A stretch of 64,000 bases of DNA, taken from assembly GCA_037355855.1 (NCBI GenBank), contig CM074767.1, positions 2,790,001-2,854,000 on the forward strand, in the 5' to 3' direction. Both the position numbers and the translations under genes were made by a program. The notes beneath the pieces were generated by a model. That model did no database searches and had not been told where the DNA came from. It saw only the letters and a list, made by a program, of their open reading frames with translations. Source of the stretch: Pseudo-nitzschia pungens (Eukaryota; Bacillariophyta; Bacillariophyceae; Bacillariales; Bacillariaceae). Shown in pieces: positions 1 to 10,309 of the stretch (position 1 is its first letter; every line of letters starts with the position of its first letter).

Positions 1-1803
1 GGTGGGAAAAACTCAAACAAGAAGGTTCACTTGCTGTGCGTTCCCTCTGGCGTTTCCAGGCAGCAGCATTGTCAGCTGGACACACTGAATAGTCAAAGGG
101 GGGCAAACTCAGAATAGAGTCAGGGACTTTGAGACAAGAAAGAAATTCAGACAGGTATTTGTCAGTGGCAGGAGGAGGATTATATGTGCCATCAAGAACT
201 TGAGCAGAAGCATGGGCTGTGCCTAGGTATCCAAAATCTTGAATGAAGGAGGGAGTCATGGAGGGAGTGCCAAGACACTGCTGTTGACGCCGGACATTGG
301 ATTCAGCCATAGCTGGAACCATAGTAGACTGAGACTCCAAGACCTGTTCAACACCATCATGGCCAACTGCAATAGCTCGCAAGACAGCTGACTTGTTGAC
401 ACGTCCCCGAATAGACCAAGCAGCGAGGCCAAGCTCTCGTTGAAGCCGTTCCCTGCGCATCCGGGCACGAATCTGGGAAGCATGCTGGTTGTGAGGCTTG
501 CCTTCAGCAAGAAGTGCATCCACCAGGCCTTGATTGAAGGAGTCTCTCCATGAGGGGGCCAATTTCTTCACTGCCCGGTATTGCTTGTAAGCTTGTTTCA
601 GATGGAGGAGAGCACTGGAAAGATCACTATGTTCTCCTTTGTAGAGAGAAAGCTTGCAGGCCAACCGTTTCAAAACAGTATGACTGGTGGACACACCCTG
701 TCTCAACTTAACAACACGCCTCCAAAAGTCAATGGTATCACGATAGACTTGCAGCTTTGGTGACCATGGAACCAAACCAGCTCTAGTGTGGCAGAGGTTT
801 TGTTCAACAGAGAGCCTGAGAGAGGTGGAGGTTTCATGGAGTACTTCATATGTGGTGATGAGATCAGTGCGCACAGAAAGATCCCCAGACTGAAACTGAG
901 CCAGTAGGTGCTCCAGCTTAGCTTGGAGAGAGAACACTCCAGCCTTGAGAAAGCTGTGCCTGACACGCTTGAAATACCGTTGGCGCAGATGAGGGTGAGA
1001 GGACTGGAGTTTGGAATGAGAGAAGCTCACAGGAGGCGGCAGATGTTTGCCCATGAGGCTGCAATTACAGACTTCAATCCAAAGCATTCTGTGGTCAGAT
1101 TCCATACCATAGGCACCACCAAAGGGACAATACCCAGCCCTGAGAACATCAACATTCTCAGAGACCCAAATGACATCAATTGGTGTTCTGGTAGTGTTGC
1201 GGTTGTGAGTGGCAGGAGGAGAAGACGTACTATGAAGTGTAAGGATGGCCTCTCTGAAACCAAGAGCCTCGAGCTCAAAAGACAAGGATCAGCCCCATGG
1301 GCAATCTTGTGGGAACTGAACAGTTGATCAATGGAAAACCCTGTGCCACCAGGCTGAAGCCATGAACAGTCAGAAGCTTCATGCTTGTTGTTGGCAAGAT
1401 AGGAAAAACTGGAGGGACAGACATTCTTCATGCGCCAATTGAAAAGATCACAGGGCAGGAGTTTGGATTCATTCAAACAATGTTCAGCAAAAAGAGCCAC
1501 ACTGGCATTGCTCTTGACAAATTGACGGGAGTTGTGCTTGGACCTGGACATAAAGGCAGCTCTGCGCTGTGGTCCAATGTTTTGGAAAGTGATGATGGTG
1601 GAGTTATAGGATGGAGCTTGAGGAAAGGAATGACCAAAACTGTCAGAATCCTTAGCAGCAAGAGAGTCTCCATGAAGAGTTAATTGGACAAAATGAGAGA
1701 CAGGGGAAGAGGCGGAGGGGGAAAAGGGAGAAACTGGAGAAGCATTGATGGGATTTGGATTGGAAGGCATCCCATCACACCTCATACCAGAAGAGCTAAC
1801 CAT
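1..1803 (-). pseudogene. LINE ORF2 (EN-RT polyprotein), 5' part, disrupted by deletion
   Basis: Start chosen at the ATG inside ATGGTTAG, which overlaps the ORF1 stop by 8 nt as in the other copies. The first about 165 residues match the apurinic-endonuclease-like domain of LINE B and LINE 4. Near 1285 about 280 nt present in LINE B (roughly 28360-28640) are missing, which removes about 93 residues of the endonuclease and shifts the frame. The continuation down to base 1 matches the linker upstream of the reverse transcriptase (basic region and VNKSAVLRAI) in another frame. Known family role: the endonuclease nicks target DNA and the RT copies the RNA from the nick. This copy cannot make the full protein. 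Identity is clear from near-identical copies in the window. Confidence 0.88.
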
Positions 1804-4771
1804 GATCAGAAGGAAACCGAGTCTGTCGCACGGAAGGAAGAGTTGCCGGAGCTGATTTGGTGGAGACATTGGCATGGCTCAAATCACTGACACTAGCATC
1901 ATGACTGGAAGAGAATGCAATTGCAGCAACTCCAAGCCTCAATGCAGAGGCTGCATCTTCCTTACCACCGGCAGCAGGAACTGCAGTTGAGGCATCAGGA
2001 GAGGCCACAGGGAGGTCACCAGCCATGGCATGATGGGGAGGGTCAGGAACTTCAGGGGGAACATCAGGAGAGATACCAGGGGAGGCATCAGCCTTGGCAA
2101 CATGGGGAGGATCACATCCAGGAGGAACAGCACCTGCAGGCGCTGAAGCCTGGACAGCAGTAAGATTGGAAGTGCCAGTCGCTAAAGTATCCATGGATTG
2201 AGAGTCATCAAAGCCTCCACCACCACTGTCAGCACGGGCTTGGAGGTTAAAGTGCAGATCTAGATCAAAAGTGAGGTCGGGGGCAAGGTCATCTGACAAG
2301 TCATCATCAACAAGTTCCCAATCTCGTGCATCCCCATCACCAAAAAAGTGAAGAGAGTCATCCTGCATTGGATCTGCAGCAGGTGCAGTTTCCACCACAC
2401 AATTGACAGCAGCATCCCAATGGTAAGCCTCCATTTCAGTCAAGCACTCAGAAGAGAACCATTGTCTAACACAAGAACCATAATGAGCTTCCAGTATAAT
2501 GGGCAGGAAAGACAACATGGCCATTGCCTCAGCCTTGGTAGTGATATTGTACAAAGCAAGGATCTCGCCTCGGTATGAACTGGTATCAACAGAAAGAAAA
2601 AGAGGCCATGACCAATTGTCACGGGTTCTGATGCCCAGAAGCACACTGCGCAGTGTCTTCAAACCCAGCCCTTGGCCCAAGTCAACTGGAAGATCAAGAT
2701 CAACTACCCCCAGAACAGGAGCAGTTTCATGGCTCTCAATAAATTTGGCTTGGCGGTGCTTAGCCTGGCGAACAGTCTTGAGCTTGGAAGGGGGAAGAGG
2801 TCGGTCAGAAGGATTGGTAGCTGTCTCAATAAACTTGTAGAATTTACCATCAGGTAAAGAGGCAATGTCTGAAGGTTTGCAACGGTTGAACTGGGCTTTG
2901 AGGAGCTTAACAGTTTGGGCGCGCTTTGTAGCATCACATAAAACATGAGCAGCCAGAACCGGATTGGGATCAGGAGTTCTGGAGTTGTCAAGGCTGATAT
3001 TCTTCCTGATAACAGCAATAGGACATGCCTGAAACCTGGGATGAGTCTGAAGCAATTCGTTGTAGTGGTCAAGATCAAAACTCTGCATGTAAGATCCAAG
3101 GAGAAAGCCACAGGTGACAATAACTGGGGCCTGTATGTGGTCATATTTCAGGTCCATGTCACGGTCTCTGAGCCTCTGGAGCAATTGTGCTGAAAAGAGT
3201 TTCTCCAGGGAAGCACTGTGTCCCACAAAGAAGCGTAGATGAGGAGCAGTTCTACTGCGAAGCCAGAGCTGAGCAACATACAATTCCAAGGTCTTCCTGT
3301 CAGGAAGTGTCGTCCAAAGCTTGGTAACAGGCTTGGCCTTGGGGTTGAGCCTGGCTCTTGAGGGAAAAACATACAACACCAGGCGCTTGTCAACAGTCCA
3401 TAGAAGATCCAAAGCTTCCTTGAGAGACTTGAGCAGCTCATCATACAATTCCCCAGGGCGTTGTGACATCAACCTTGGAAGGGACAGAGTGACATAAGAA
3501 CTATGAGAACACTTGGTGCCAGCAGTGACATCCACTGGAGCTCTAGAATCCCTGGAGCAAACCCCTCGGCGTTGGAGGAAATGCCCAGCAGAAGAGGACA
3601 AGACAGTAGCATCACCACCACCAGGAAGAAAGGACACTGATTTGGAAGTGGAAGATTTGGAAGTGGAAGCATCATCAGCCACTGGTGGCGCAGGTGTAGG
3701 AGGGCGCTTCTTGAAATGCCAATGAGAGCCAAGCACCTGATTGGCTGCCCACCATACTTTGCCTTCAGTGCTAGGCAAAAGGTTGCCCTCACAATACAGG
3801 TCATCAAAACACTCAGGAGACATCTTGACCAAACCAATAAGACATTTCTTCAGAGCCTGGCCAGATGGTTGCGTGGTCCAGGCTGGGGCAGAGCCTTGAA
3901 AGCAAGCAGAGGCAATAGAAGCCAAGGAAGCTACAGAGGCATTGCGCCAGTCTGGAGTGTCCGGGAAAACCTGAGCATAAACAGGAGGGATGGCAGTCCG
4001 GCAAATATCATGGATGGATTTTTTGTCTTTACCCTCCTTCTTGCTGAAAAAGTGTGTAGGGCTTGGACACCCAGCCCATAACTGGTTACCAGTTGGAGAT
4101 TTTCGAAAGGCATGAATTGCAGATGGGATAGGAGACTTGCCAGAACAGGGACCCTTACCATAAAAACACCAGAAGAAGGAAGCGGAATGAGCCCTGTTGG
4201 CAGCAGCCAGGGCTTTCTGGCGCAGGGCATGTCGCTCTGCAGATGGTGTGTCAGAGCGAAATGCAAGAGTAGCTTGTTTCAGATTAGACTTGGAAGGAGA
4301 GACCTTGGAAGGAAGGTGCTTAGAGTCTGAGTGCTCAGAGCCGGGCTGACCATCCACGGACGTCTCACTGTTGGACTGCTCACTGCTGGGCTTCCCACTG
4401 TCGGACGTCCCACTGTTGGACTTCCCACTGTTGGACTTCCCACTGGTGGACTTCCCACTGTCAGACTTCCCACTGTCGGACTGCCCACTGCCTGAATGCC
4501 CTGTGTCTGAATGCCCAGTGCCTGACTGCTCAGTGCTCATGTCAACATCATCTAGTGCACCAGTAGACACAGCAGAAGTGAAGGACATGTCATCATCAGA
4601 AGGGAGCGAATCCCTAGCTGGACGTGGAGAGGGAGGGGGAGAGGGAGTAGCCTGAAGAACGGAACCAGCAGGTGGTCGGCGGGAAGGAGTCCCCATAAAG
4701 GCGCGTTTGTTTGAAGGAGTGGCAGCCAAGGGAGGCCTTTTTCGCCTGGAAGCTGGCGGGGAAAGAGGCAT
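1796..4771 (-). CDS. LINE ORF1 protein, 991 aa, intact, fold not recognised
   Basis: Open for 991 codons. The start was placed at MPLSPPAS (4771) because LINE B starts with the matching MPPPLPAS; the open frame extends upstream to 4978 but that part is not conserved. Visible regions: a basic, proline-rich N-terminus; a Ser/Gly stretch of five-residue repeats of the type SDSGK (about residues 85-150); a block with FWCFYGKGPC and GCPSPTHFF that could bind metal; a long conserved core (MSQRPGELYDELL through KFYKFIETATN); and an acidic C-terminus. I see no RRM, coiled coil or canonical CCHC knuckle. By position it should be the RNA-binding partner of ORF2, but that is inference. It ends in GATCATGGTTAG, where ORF2 begins. 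Confidence 0.85.
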   Translation of the reverse strand: MPLSPPASRRKRPPLAATPSNKRAFMGTPSRRPPAGSVLQATPSPPPSPRPARDSLPSDDDMSFTSAVSTGALDDVDMSTEQSGTGHSDTGHSGSGQSDSGKSDSGKSTSGKSNSGKSNSGTSDSGKPSSEQSNSETSVDGQPGSEHSDSKHLPSKVSPSKSNLKQATLAFRSDTPSAERHALRQKALAAANRAHSASFFWCFYGKGPCSGKSPIPSAIHAFRKSPTGNQLWAGCPSPTHFFSKKEGKDKKSIHDICRTAIPPVYAQVFPDTPDWRNASVASLASIASACFQGSAPAWTTQPSGQALKKCLIGLVKMSPECFDDLYCEGNLLPSTEGKVWWAANQVLGSHWHFKKRPPTPAPPVADDASTSKSSTSKSVSFLPGGGDATVLSSSAGHFLQRRGVCSRDSRAPVDVTAGTKCSHSSYVTLSLPRLMSQRPGELYDELLKSLKEALDLLWTVDKRLVLYVFPSRARLNPKAKPVTKLWTTLPDRKTLELYVAQLWLRSRTAPHLRFFVGHSASLEKLFSAQLLQRLRDRDMDLKYDHIQAPVIVTCGFLLGSYMQSFDLDHYNELLQTHPRFQACPIAVIRKNISLDNSRTPDPNPVLAAHVLCDATKRAQTVKLLKAQFNRCKPSDIASLPDGKFYKFIETATNPSDRPLPPSKLKTVRQAKHRQAKFIESHETAPVLGVVDLDLPVDLGQGLGLKTLRSVLLGIRTRDNWSWPLFLSVDTSSYRGEILALYNITTKAEAMAMLSFLPIILEAHYGSCVRQWFSSECLTEMEAYHWDAAVNCVVETAPAADPMQDDSLHFFGDGDARDWELVDDDLSDDLAPDLTFDLDLHFNLQARADSGGGGFDDSQSMDTLATGTSNLTAVQASAPAGAVPPGCDPPHVAKADASPGISPDVPPEVPDPPHHAMAGDLPVASPDASTAVPAAGGKEDAASALRLGVAAIAFSSSHDASVSDLSHANVSTKSAPATLPSVRQTRFPSDHG

Positions 4772-6599
4772 GGTGGGGCAAGTATAGGCTGAATAGGCGT
4801 GTTGGCTCGGGCGCTGGTAGGCTGTCAGTGTTAACCTGTATGTATATATACAGATGGGTGTATCCTGGAAACAGGGTACAGCAGCAACAACAAGGGTAAC
4901 CTTGGTCTGGACAAGGAAAAGGTCCCTGGGGATCCAAAAAATATACTGGAGCACACCCACAAAAGTCACCGGGGACACTGGAAATTTTTGCTAAAAAACG
5001 AGCAAAATTTGTCTCACACTTGGAGCCCAAAAACTCTGCGCGGAAGAGCTCTGCAAATCGTGTAGGCTTGTACTCGTACTGTACTCTGTACTCGTAGCGT
5101 GAAAATTGTGCAAATTTGAACAATTTTGCAACTACTGCAAATCGAGTTGCAAATCGTGTAGGCTTGTACTCGTACTGTACTCGTAGCGTGAAAATTGTAC
5201 AAATTTGAACAATTTTGCAACTACTGCAAATCTTGTAGGCTTGCAAATTCAAATCGTAAACAATTTGAATTGAAATACAGCAGCCCCAGGGAAGCTTGGA
5301 CCCTGAAAACAGGGGCTTTAGTAAGAACACTTAGGGGGCTTGTAGGCTTGCAAATTTGAATCGTAAACGATTTGAATTGAGATACAGCAGCCCCGTGGAA
5401 AACAGGGGGGGCTTTAGTAGGAACACTTAGGGACCGGGGGATATCAATAGCAGGGCACACTTAAAAGGCTCAGGAGGGAACTTGAAGTTCAAACTCGCGA
5501 GTACTTATAAGTGGAAACAGTATCCAGGGGCAATTGGCTTGAAAACAGGAACCTTGAGCGAGACACTTAGGGACCAGGGAAGCAGTGGAAACAGTATCCG
5601 GGGGCAATTGGCTTGAAAACAAATACCTTGAGCGAGACACTTAGGGACCAGGGAAGCTGCTTGCTTGAAAACAGGGGCTTTAGTAGAAAACCTAGGGACC
5701 AGGGGGAGGCTTGTGTCTTGAAAACAGTGTCGAACTTGAAGTTCAAGTTGGGGTTGCTTAATAGCGAAAACACTTAGGGATCAGGGAACTCGTGAACACT
5801 TAGGGACCAGGGAAATTGTAGTCTTGAAAACAAGGGGCTGTAGTAGCTGTAGTCTTGGAAACAAGAGTGCAATAAGTAGGAGGTACTTAGGGATCGGTTG
5901 GTCTTGGCTTGAAAACAGGTGTAGTAGGGGGAGCCTTAAGCGAAAACACTTAGGGACTGGGGGGCTTGGCTAGGAAACAGGGTAGCTCTTAAGTGGTAAG
6001 AGCAGGGGGCAATTGGCTTGAAAATAAAGGGGAACTGGAAGATATGCTTGCGCGAACTTGCAGATACTTAGGGATCAGCGAGTAGGAACCTTCTAGAAGG
6101 GGGGTGTATATGTGTTCGATCTTGAAGAATGTAGAACGTTAAGTAGGTTCGACCTTGAAGAATGTAGAACGTTAAGTGGGTATCACTTATGGGGCTTGGA
6201 AGACTGTATAGCGTTAAATAAAAATATGGCTTGAAAACAGATCAAAAAACAAACCGAGCTCGGAGACGAAGCGGAACTGAAGCAGAGCTGCTGTAGAATT
6301 AGTACTGCAATTGCTGTAGAAAATTATGTGTTGTTTTCGCTTGCCGAAGCTTGTTGCTGCCGATCGACCGACACGGAAACAAGCAACCAAAGCAACCAAA
6401 GGGAGCAAGGAGCAGCCAAACAAACAGCAGAATCAGATAGGGGAGGTCTCTGTTAATAGGTGTAGTGCTTGGTTTTGTTGTAGGAGCTTTAGAAGTGAGT
6501 GAGATATCAAAGGGGAAAGTTGTGTAGAAATCTACGTGTTTTAAGTACTGGAACATCGGAACGTCGGACAAAATCGCGCGTCGCAAAATTGTACACACA
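4772..6599 (-). repeat. LINE copy 1 leader: hairpin modules and short tandem repeats
   Basis: Noncoding leader. On the minus strand between about 6230 and 5240 the motif CCTAAGTG is repeated about every 60-90 nt. It is mostly followed a few bases later by CGCTTAAGG or CACTTAA, giving small hairpins, and separated by TGTTTTCAAGCC and CAATTGCCCCTGGATACTG. Between about 5050 and 5240 lies a roughly 94-bp tandem duplication (cttgtactcgtactgtactc to gcaactactgcaaatc). Bases 4868-4935 carry part of the module shared with the gag-only LTR elements (see Findings). No ORF in the leader is conserved between copies. Confidence 0.75.
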
Positions 6600-9050
6600 C
6601 CCTAAAGAAGTACAAGCAAAAACCTGTCCAACTACGGCGAAAATTAATAACTCGGTCCCCTCTCCACGGATTCAAACAGGAACGCTTCGAAGATCTCTAT
6701 TACATAAAGATAGACAAGCCCTCCAATTTGAGGATCGATTGGAGGAGTCGTTTTCGAGAAACAGACTGTATACTAACCAACGAAAAAATGGAAGAAAAAT
6801 TCCCCCACTGCTGAACCTGCAGGGTTCACCACAGCTCCTGTTGGATCCTGTAAGAATGGACTTGCACTTCCGGTATGTAAGAGGACGGAAGCGGCGGCAA
6901 GGCTCCTGGCTAGCGCCCCTGTGTTAGAGTTCAACAAGACATTGACTACAGCAGAAGCTATGAGAGTTTATGGATTTACAGCAGCAGAGTGTGCCAATCG
7001 TGCTGTGAAAAGAAGAGTGCTCAGACTCCGGGCTAAGTACATGAAGGAGACGCCCATCCCAAGGTCGATCGATGTATCCGGTAAAGCGCCAGCGATCTCC
7101 CCTTTGGCGTCGTGTAAAGGGAACAGCGCGAGTGGATTGAGTGGAAATAGTATGATTTGCCAAAACTGCAAAGAAAGCCTAAACAATAGTTCAATCGCGG
7201 TCTCCAGCAGCACTAATGGCAACAACAAGAGAGTAATCGACATCGACGGCGACGGCGACGACGACAATGGCGACGCCGGTGAGAACCCAGAGGATCACCC
7301 AACTACTTTGAAGAAGCCAAGGAGGAGCCATTCCCAATTGATGTATGATATGACAATGAAACAGAAGAAGAAGGACAAAGAAGAAGAGTCTTATCTTGCT
7401 GCTAAAAAGATCTACAAAGAGCAGCCTGGAGCAAAGCACATCTCGCTTAAGGAGGCATGTGATATGGTGAATAGAATGAATGGAACTGATATTAAGATGA
7501 ACACTTTGAAAAGGCGCTTGACCCAGGAAAAGAAAGGTGTTTCAACCGGACCCCGGGGGAGACCATCCACTCTACCATCAGAAGTGGAAGAGGCGCTGGT
7601 TACAGCAATGGAGACTTCCTTTCTACTCTGTTCAGCTGGAATGAAACAGAAACCCAACAGGAAGAAGGCTGTGGAGGATTTGAAAGCCTGTCTTTCAAGG
7701 GGACCTTGCTCTATAAAACATTTTGGTCATCTTTACAGACGTCTGCAACCCCGGTTTGCTGAAAGCATTGAAGTTAATAAGAGTAACTCTCAGCTGGAGG
7801 AGAGGAGAGCAATGTGGACTACATATAACATGATTAATGAGTGGTTTAGCAGTTTGAAATTGCTGTTAATTGAAAAAGGTTTCGCTCGGCTACCTTCGGA
7901 GACGGAGAAGTTGAATGGTCACGTGGGGGAGCTTGTATTTAACGACCGTCAGTTGCATCGTATTCTGAATGTTGACGAGACTGGACTAACGCTTGACGGG
8001 ACAGGTACTTGCGCAGGAGGACGTCCAGTAACGGAATATAGTCCACGCAGTTCGACTCTGCCGAAGGGAGCATCGAAGGCTTACAAAAGCAGCTCTCGCT
8101 GCACCATGATAGGAGGCAGCACCGCCGCTGGGGATCCTGTTCCAGTACACTTTCAACTGAAGAGCAGCGCCGCAAATGAAGAGAGTAGACGAATCTGCCG
8201 CAGTTTCACGGATGAACTCGATCGTGCCGGGACCTGCAACGGGAAATGGGGCTTCAAGTCTATCACTGAACGTCCACACACGGCTAATTGCAACGCCAAC
8301 GCCGGAATGGACAGCAAGGAGTTTTGTAAGTACGTTCTAACAAGTATTGTTCCGTTGTACCCCGACGTACAACCAGCAAAAGGTAAATGGGTCTTGTTAA
8401 TCGTTGACTCAGGTCCTGGACGTCTTGATAAAACGCTCTTGCAAGAACTGACTGTAAAGGGTGTGCTACTATTACCAGGAGTACCGAACACAACTCACGT
8501 GACGCAAGTTACTGACTGGAGTTACAGTCCCTTCAAGACGGCCTTTCGCAACAACAGGACGAAGCTTCATGCAATCCGCTCTTTAGAGCACTTGTCGCTG
8601 CACACAAGTGATTATCCAGTATTGGTGTTCGGGACGGATACGAGATTAGAGTCTGCGTTTGACGCTGGCTTTGCTGAAGCGACGTCGGTATCTTTTTGGG
8701 AGAAGGTTGGAATTAGTCCCTTCACACGAAACTGTCTCCAAGATCGTAACGTCGTGCACGAGCTGATGATTTTGCCAAACGGAAATATCGACGAAGCAAA
8801 GGACCCAGCGACGGTGGAACTACTGGAGCTCGAACGTCGAAACGCTATGGCGGTCGAAATGCTGATCAATTTTGGATTCGACGGAGACGTATTTCGTAAG
8901 CAAGAACCGCGGAAACAGCTACGAGTTACGAGACCAGAAGCTACAACGGCGCGTGCGATCCAGGACGCGATCGCAAAGGCAAATACGGCGGGAAAGAAGT
9001 AGACAAGCTTGTATGTGAGAAGCGCACACTTATTTCAGAACGGAGGAAGT
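6600..9050 (+). mobile_element. pogo-like (Tc1/mariner superfamily) DNA transposon, left end not found
   Basis: The transposase gene (6777/6960-9002) is followed by a right end at 9050, ending GAACGGAGGAAG before TA. This is the reverse of the left end of the neighbouring MITE (CTTCCTCCATTC) and resembles Stowaway/mariner termini. No matching left terminal repeat is visible between the LINE copy 1 5' end (6599) and the gene, so the left end is probably deleted or overwritten. Bases 6600-6776 hold no conserved coding signal that I can recognise. Confidence 0.7.
6960..9002 (+). CDS. pogo-like DDE transposase, about 680 aa
   Basis: Cuts and pastes the transposon. Three acidic catalytic positions are visible: NVDETG (D339, counted from the ATG at 6960), VDSGPGR (D483) and VTDWSYSPFK (D519), the pattern of the pogo/CENP-B-like DDE_1 family, with 35 residues between the last two. 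The N-terminus has a helix-turn-helix-like segment (TTAEAMRVYGFTAAEC), an acidic run and a basic KKPRR motif (possible nuclear signal). A second DNA-binding-like segment ends near GPRGRPSTLPSE. The frame is open upstream to 6777 without an ATG, and the helix-turn-helix similarity begins before the ATG. A 5' exon or a lost start is therefore possible; GGTATGTAAG at 6872 looks like a splice donor. No internal stop. Confidence 0.82.
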   Translation: MRVYGFTAAECANRAVKRRVLRLRAKYMKETPIPRSIDVSGKAPAISPLASCKGNSASGLSGNSMICQNCKESLNNSSIAVSSSTNGNNKRVIDIDGDGDDDNGDAGENPEDHPTTLKKPRRSHSQLMYDMTMKQKKKDKEEESYLAAKKIYKEQPGAKHISLKEACDMVNRMNGTDIKMNTLKRRLTQEKKGVSTGPRGRPSTLPSEVEEALVTAMETSFLLCSAGMKQKPNRKKAVEDLKACLSRGPCSIKHFGHLYRRLQPRFAESIEVNKSNSQLEERRAMWTTYNMINEWFSSLKLLLIEKGFARLPSETEKLNGHVGELVFNDRQLHRILNVDETGLTLDGTGTCAGGRPVTEYSPRSSTLPKGASKAYKSSSRCTMIGGSTAAGDPVPVHFQLKSSAANEESRRICRSFTDELDRAGTCNGKWGFKSITERPHTANCNANAGMDSKEFCKYVLTSIVPLYPDVQPAKGKWVLLIVDSGPGRLDKTLLQELTVKGVLLLPGVPNTTHVTQVTDWSYSPFKTAFRNNRTKLHAIRSLEHLSLHTSDYPVLVFGTDTRLESAFDAGFAEATSVSFWEKVGISPFTRNCLQDRNVVHELMILPNGNIDEAKDPATVELLELERRNAMAVEMLINFGFDGDVFRKQEPRKQLRVTRPEATTARAIQDAIAKANTAGKK

Positions 9051-9163
9051 AATAATATTATGTCTGAGCGGAAGGAGATCACGGGATGCGCCACGATGAA
9101 CGCATACAAGTACTTCCTCCATTCTAAAATAAGTGTTCGTTTGGCACATACAAGCTTGTCTAT
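9001..9163. repeat. 52-bp inverted repeat joining transposon right end and MITE left end
   Basis: Left arm 9001-9052 and right arm 9111-9163 are inverted copies with few differences. Each contains TAGACAAGCTTGTATGTG and the GGAGGAAG/CTTCCTCC terminus, around a 58-bp spacer. The match runs past the terminal repeat into subterminal sequence. This ties the MITE to the transposon whose transposase lies on the left. Confidence 0.8.
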
Positions 9164-9667
9164 TGATCAATTTTCAACCAATTCAAATGGTTCTTTTTGG
9201 GTTAAACTCTCCTCAACTAAGTCCTTATGCCTGGTTAGACACTGATAGGCTCACGCTATTGGTCTACCTTTCATTAGGACTTGAAAATGGCTCGCTTTGC
9301 CCTAAAAATGTGATTTTGCCGGTTGAAAGGGTTCCACCTGGCATTTGAACCTCTAGGAAGGTTCTTTGGAAAGCTGAGACACTAAACTTTTGTCTTGCAA
9401 TAGGTGATAGAAACAAGAAGAGAGTTCTTGTCTTCTGTTTTATCGTCCAAAGATAGCCTATTTTTTGTCGATTAATTAATTAAAATTAATTAATTCTCGT
9501 ATTTTAGTGTGATCACACTAGTTATTTTTGTTTGTGTGTGTTTTTTGCACGATGCACACCTATTTTAATTCTGTAGTACAACTTCTACATATTTTCTACA
9601 TAAACGAACAGTTAATTCGGAACGCACACATTTCGGTCATCGAACAGTTATTTTGGAACGGAGGAAG
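9113..9667. mobile_element. 555-bp Stowaway-like MITE, TA target duplication
   Basis: Terminal inverted repeats are CTTCCTCCATTCTAAAATAA on the left and, read from the other strand, CTTCCTCCGTTCCAAAATAA on the right, matching for about 27 bp. TA dinucleotides flank it at 9111-9112 and 9668-9669. The right end repeats the motif CGAACAGTTA twice, 36 bp apart, like paired transposase sites. There is no ORF of note inside. An AT palindrome (attaattaatt arms) lies at about 9468-9495. Confidence 0.78.
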
Positions 9668-9669
9668 TA

Positions 9670-9815
9670 AACCTTATTCTTCAAAAGTCACTGCAAATCC
9701 AAATCTGAAAAGGATTTTCTTTATTTTTTGTAAGACTGAACGGTTAGTTTCTGAACTCTCAGAAAATGCTGTTTTTAAGGACGTTAAGTAACTACAAACA
9801 ACCTTAAGTAAAATT
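9670..9815. other. unassigned AT-rich stretch
   Basis: Between the MITE and the integrase relic I see no ORF, repeat or terminal structure that I can name. It may be old host or transposon DNA. Confidence 0.4.
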
Positions 9816-9887
9816 TGTACACAGATTTCTACAGGGTTTTCGGTATGTGTCAATCCTCCACAAGCCAACACTAGAGCCACTCAGCTC
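9816..9887 (+). pseudogene. gypsy integrase relic G0, left piece
   Basis: The stretch from about gtacacagatttctacagg to actcagctc aligns with bases 15768-15838 of the G1 integrase (VLVHVNPPQVNARATQL region) with scattered substitutions. It stops where the G2 LTR begins (9888). The sequence that follows in G1 (DNALATCMHAS) reappears at 21239-21272, on the far side of the G2 nest. So an older gypsy copy was the target of G2. Too short to function. Confidence 0.7.
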
Positions 9888-10189
9888 TGTGACGGGCTAG
9901 CGTAGCTAGCAGTCACGATTGAATAATTAACCGAATCCCATATGGGAATCAAATATTATATATCCAATCATGAATACGTTTCGGTTGAGTCCCAGAAGGT
10001 GATATATGCCTAATTGTGGGAACCGACAGTGAATCAACATTTATGGCAAGAGCATGCCAAAATGTGGCTATGCTCGCGACCTCAATTTTTATATGTTTCC
10101 ATTTTCAATTCGCGTAACAATATCCCGTAAAGTATCTAAACATTCACAATTTTCATACCACTCCGATATTTCTACTCTAGACCGTAACA
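9888..10189 (+). repeat. G2 5' LTR (302 bp)
   Basis: Starts TGTGACGGGCTAGCG and ends CTCTAGACCGTAACA. Both ends match the LTRs of gag-only elements E and H much better than those of G1. There is no 3' partner in the window. Confidence 0.85.
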
Positions 10190-10202
10190 CAGTAATTACT
10201 GT
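10189..10202. promoter_or_regulatory. palindrome at LTR/leader junction of G2
   Basis: ACAGTAATTACTGT is a perfect 14-bp palindrome that begins on the last base of the LTR, exactly where a tRNA primer-binding site is expected. The same palindrome occupies this place in G1 (11203-11216), E (55515-55528) and F (20681-20694, minus). No TGG typical of tRNA-primed sites follows the LTR. Confidence 0.75.
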
Positions 10203-10309
10203 TTGTGCTTTACAGTAGAAACAGTAGAAATCAGTACTGAATTCAAAACAATCGAACAAACCTCCCTTAACCTCAACAACAGAGGCATCTTGTACCTCCA
10301 ACAAGCAAC

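Larger units (their letters stand above)
1..6599 (-). mobile_element. LINE copy 1 (subfamily A), 5' end present, 3' end outside window
   Basis: Non-LTR retrotransposon read on the minus strand. Its 5' end (about 6599) has the same start as LINE B (33844), LINE 4 (40826) and the 62041 element: a GC-rich stretch, then GTCCGACGTTCCGATGTTCC. From 5' to 3' it holds a hairpin-rich leader (6599-4772), ORF1 (4771-1796) and the first third of ORF2 (1803-1). ORF2 is damaged, so this copy is dead. The DNA to its right is the pogo-like transposon. No TSD can be tested because the 3' end lies off the left edge. Confidence 0.9.

Noticed and set aside
2348..3837. Many 60-146 codon frames overlapping ORF1 and ORF2 on both strands
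   Set aside because: They overlap conserved LINE coding sequence in other frames, and changes between copies follow the main frame. Shadows.
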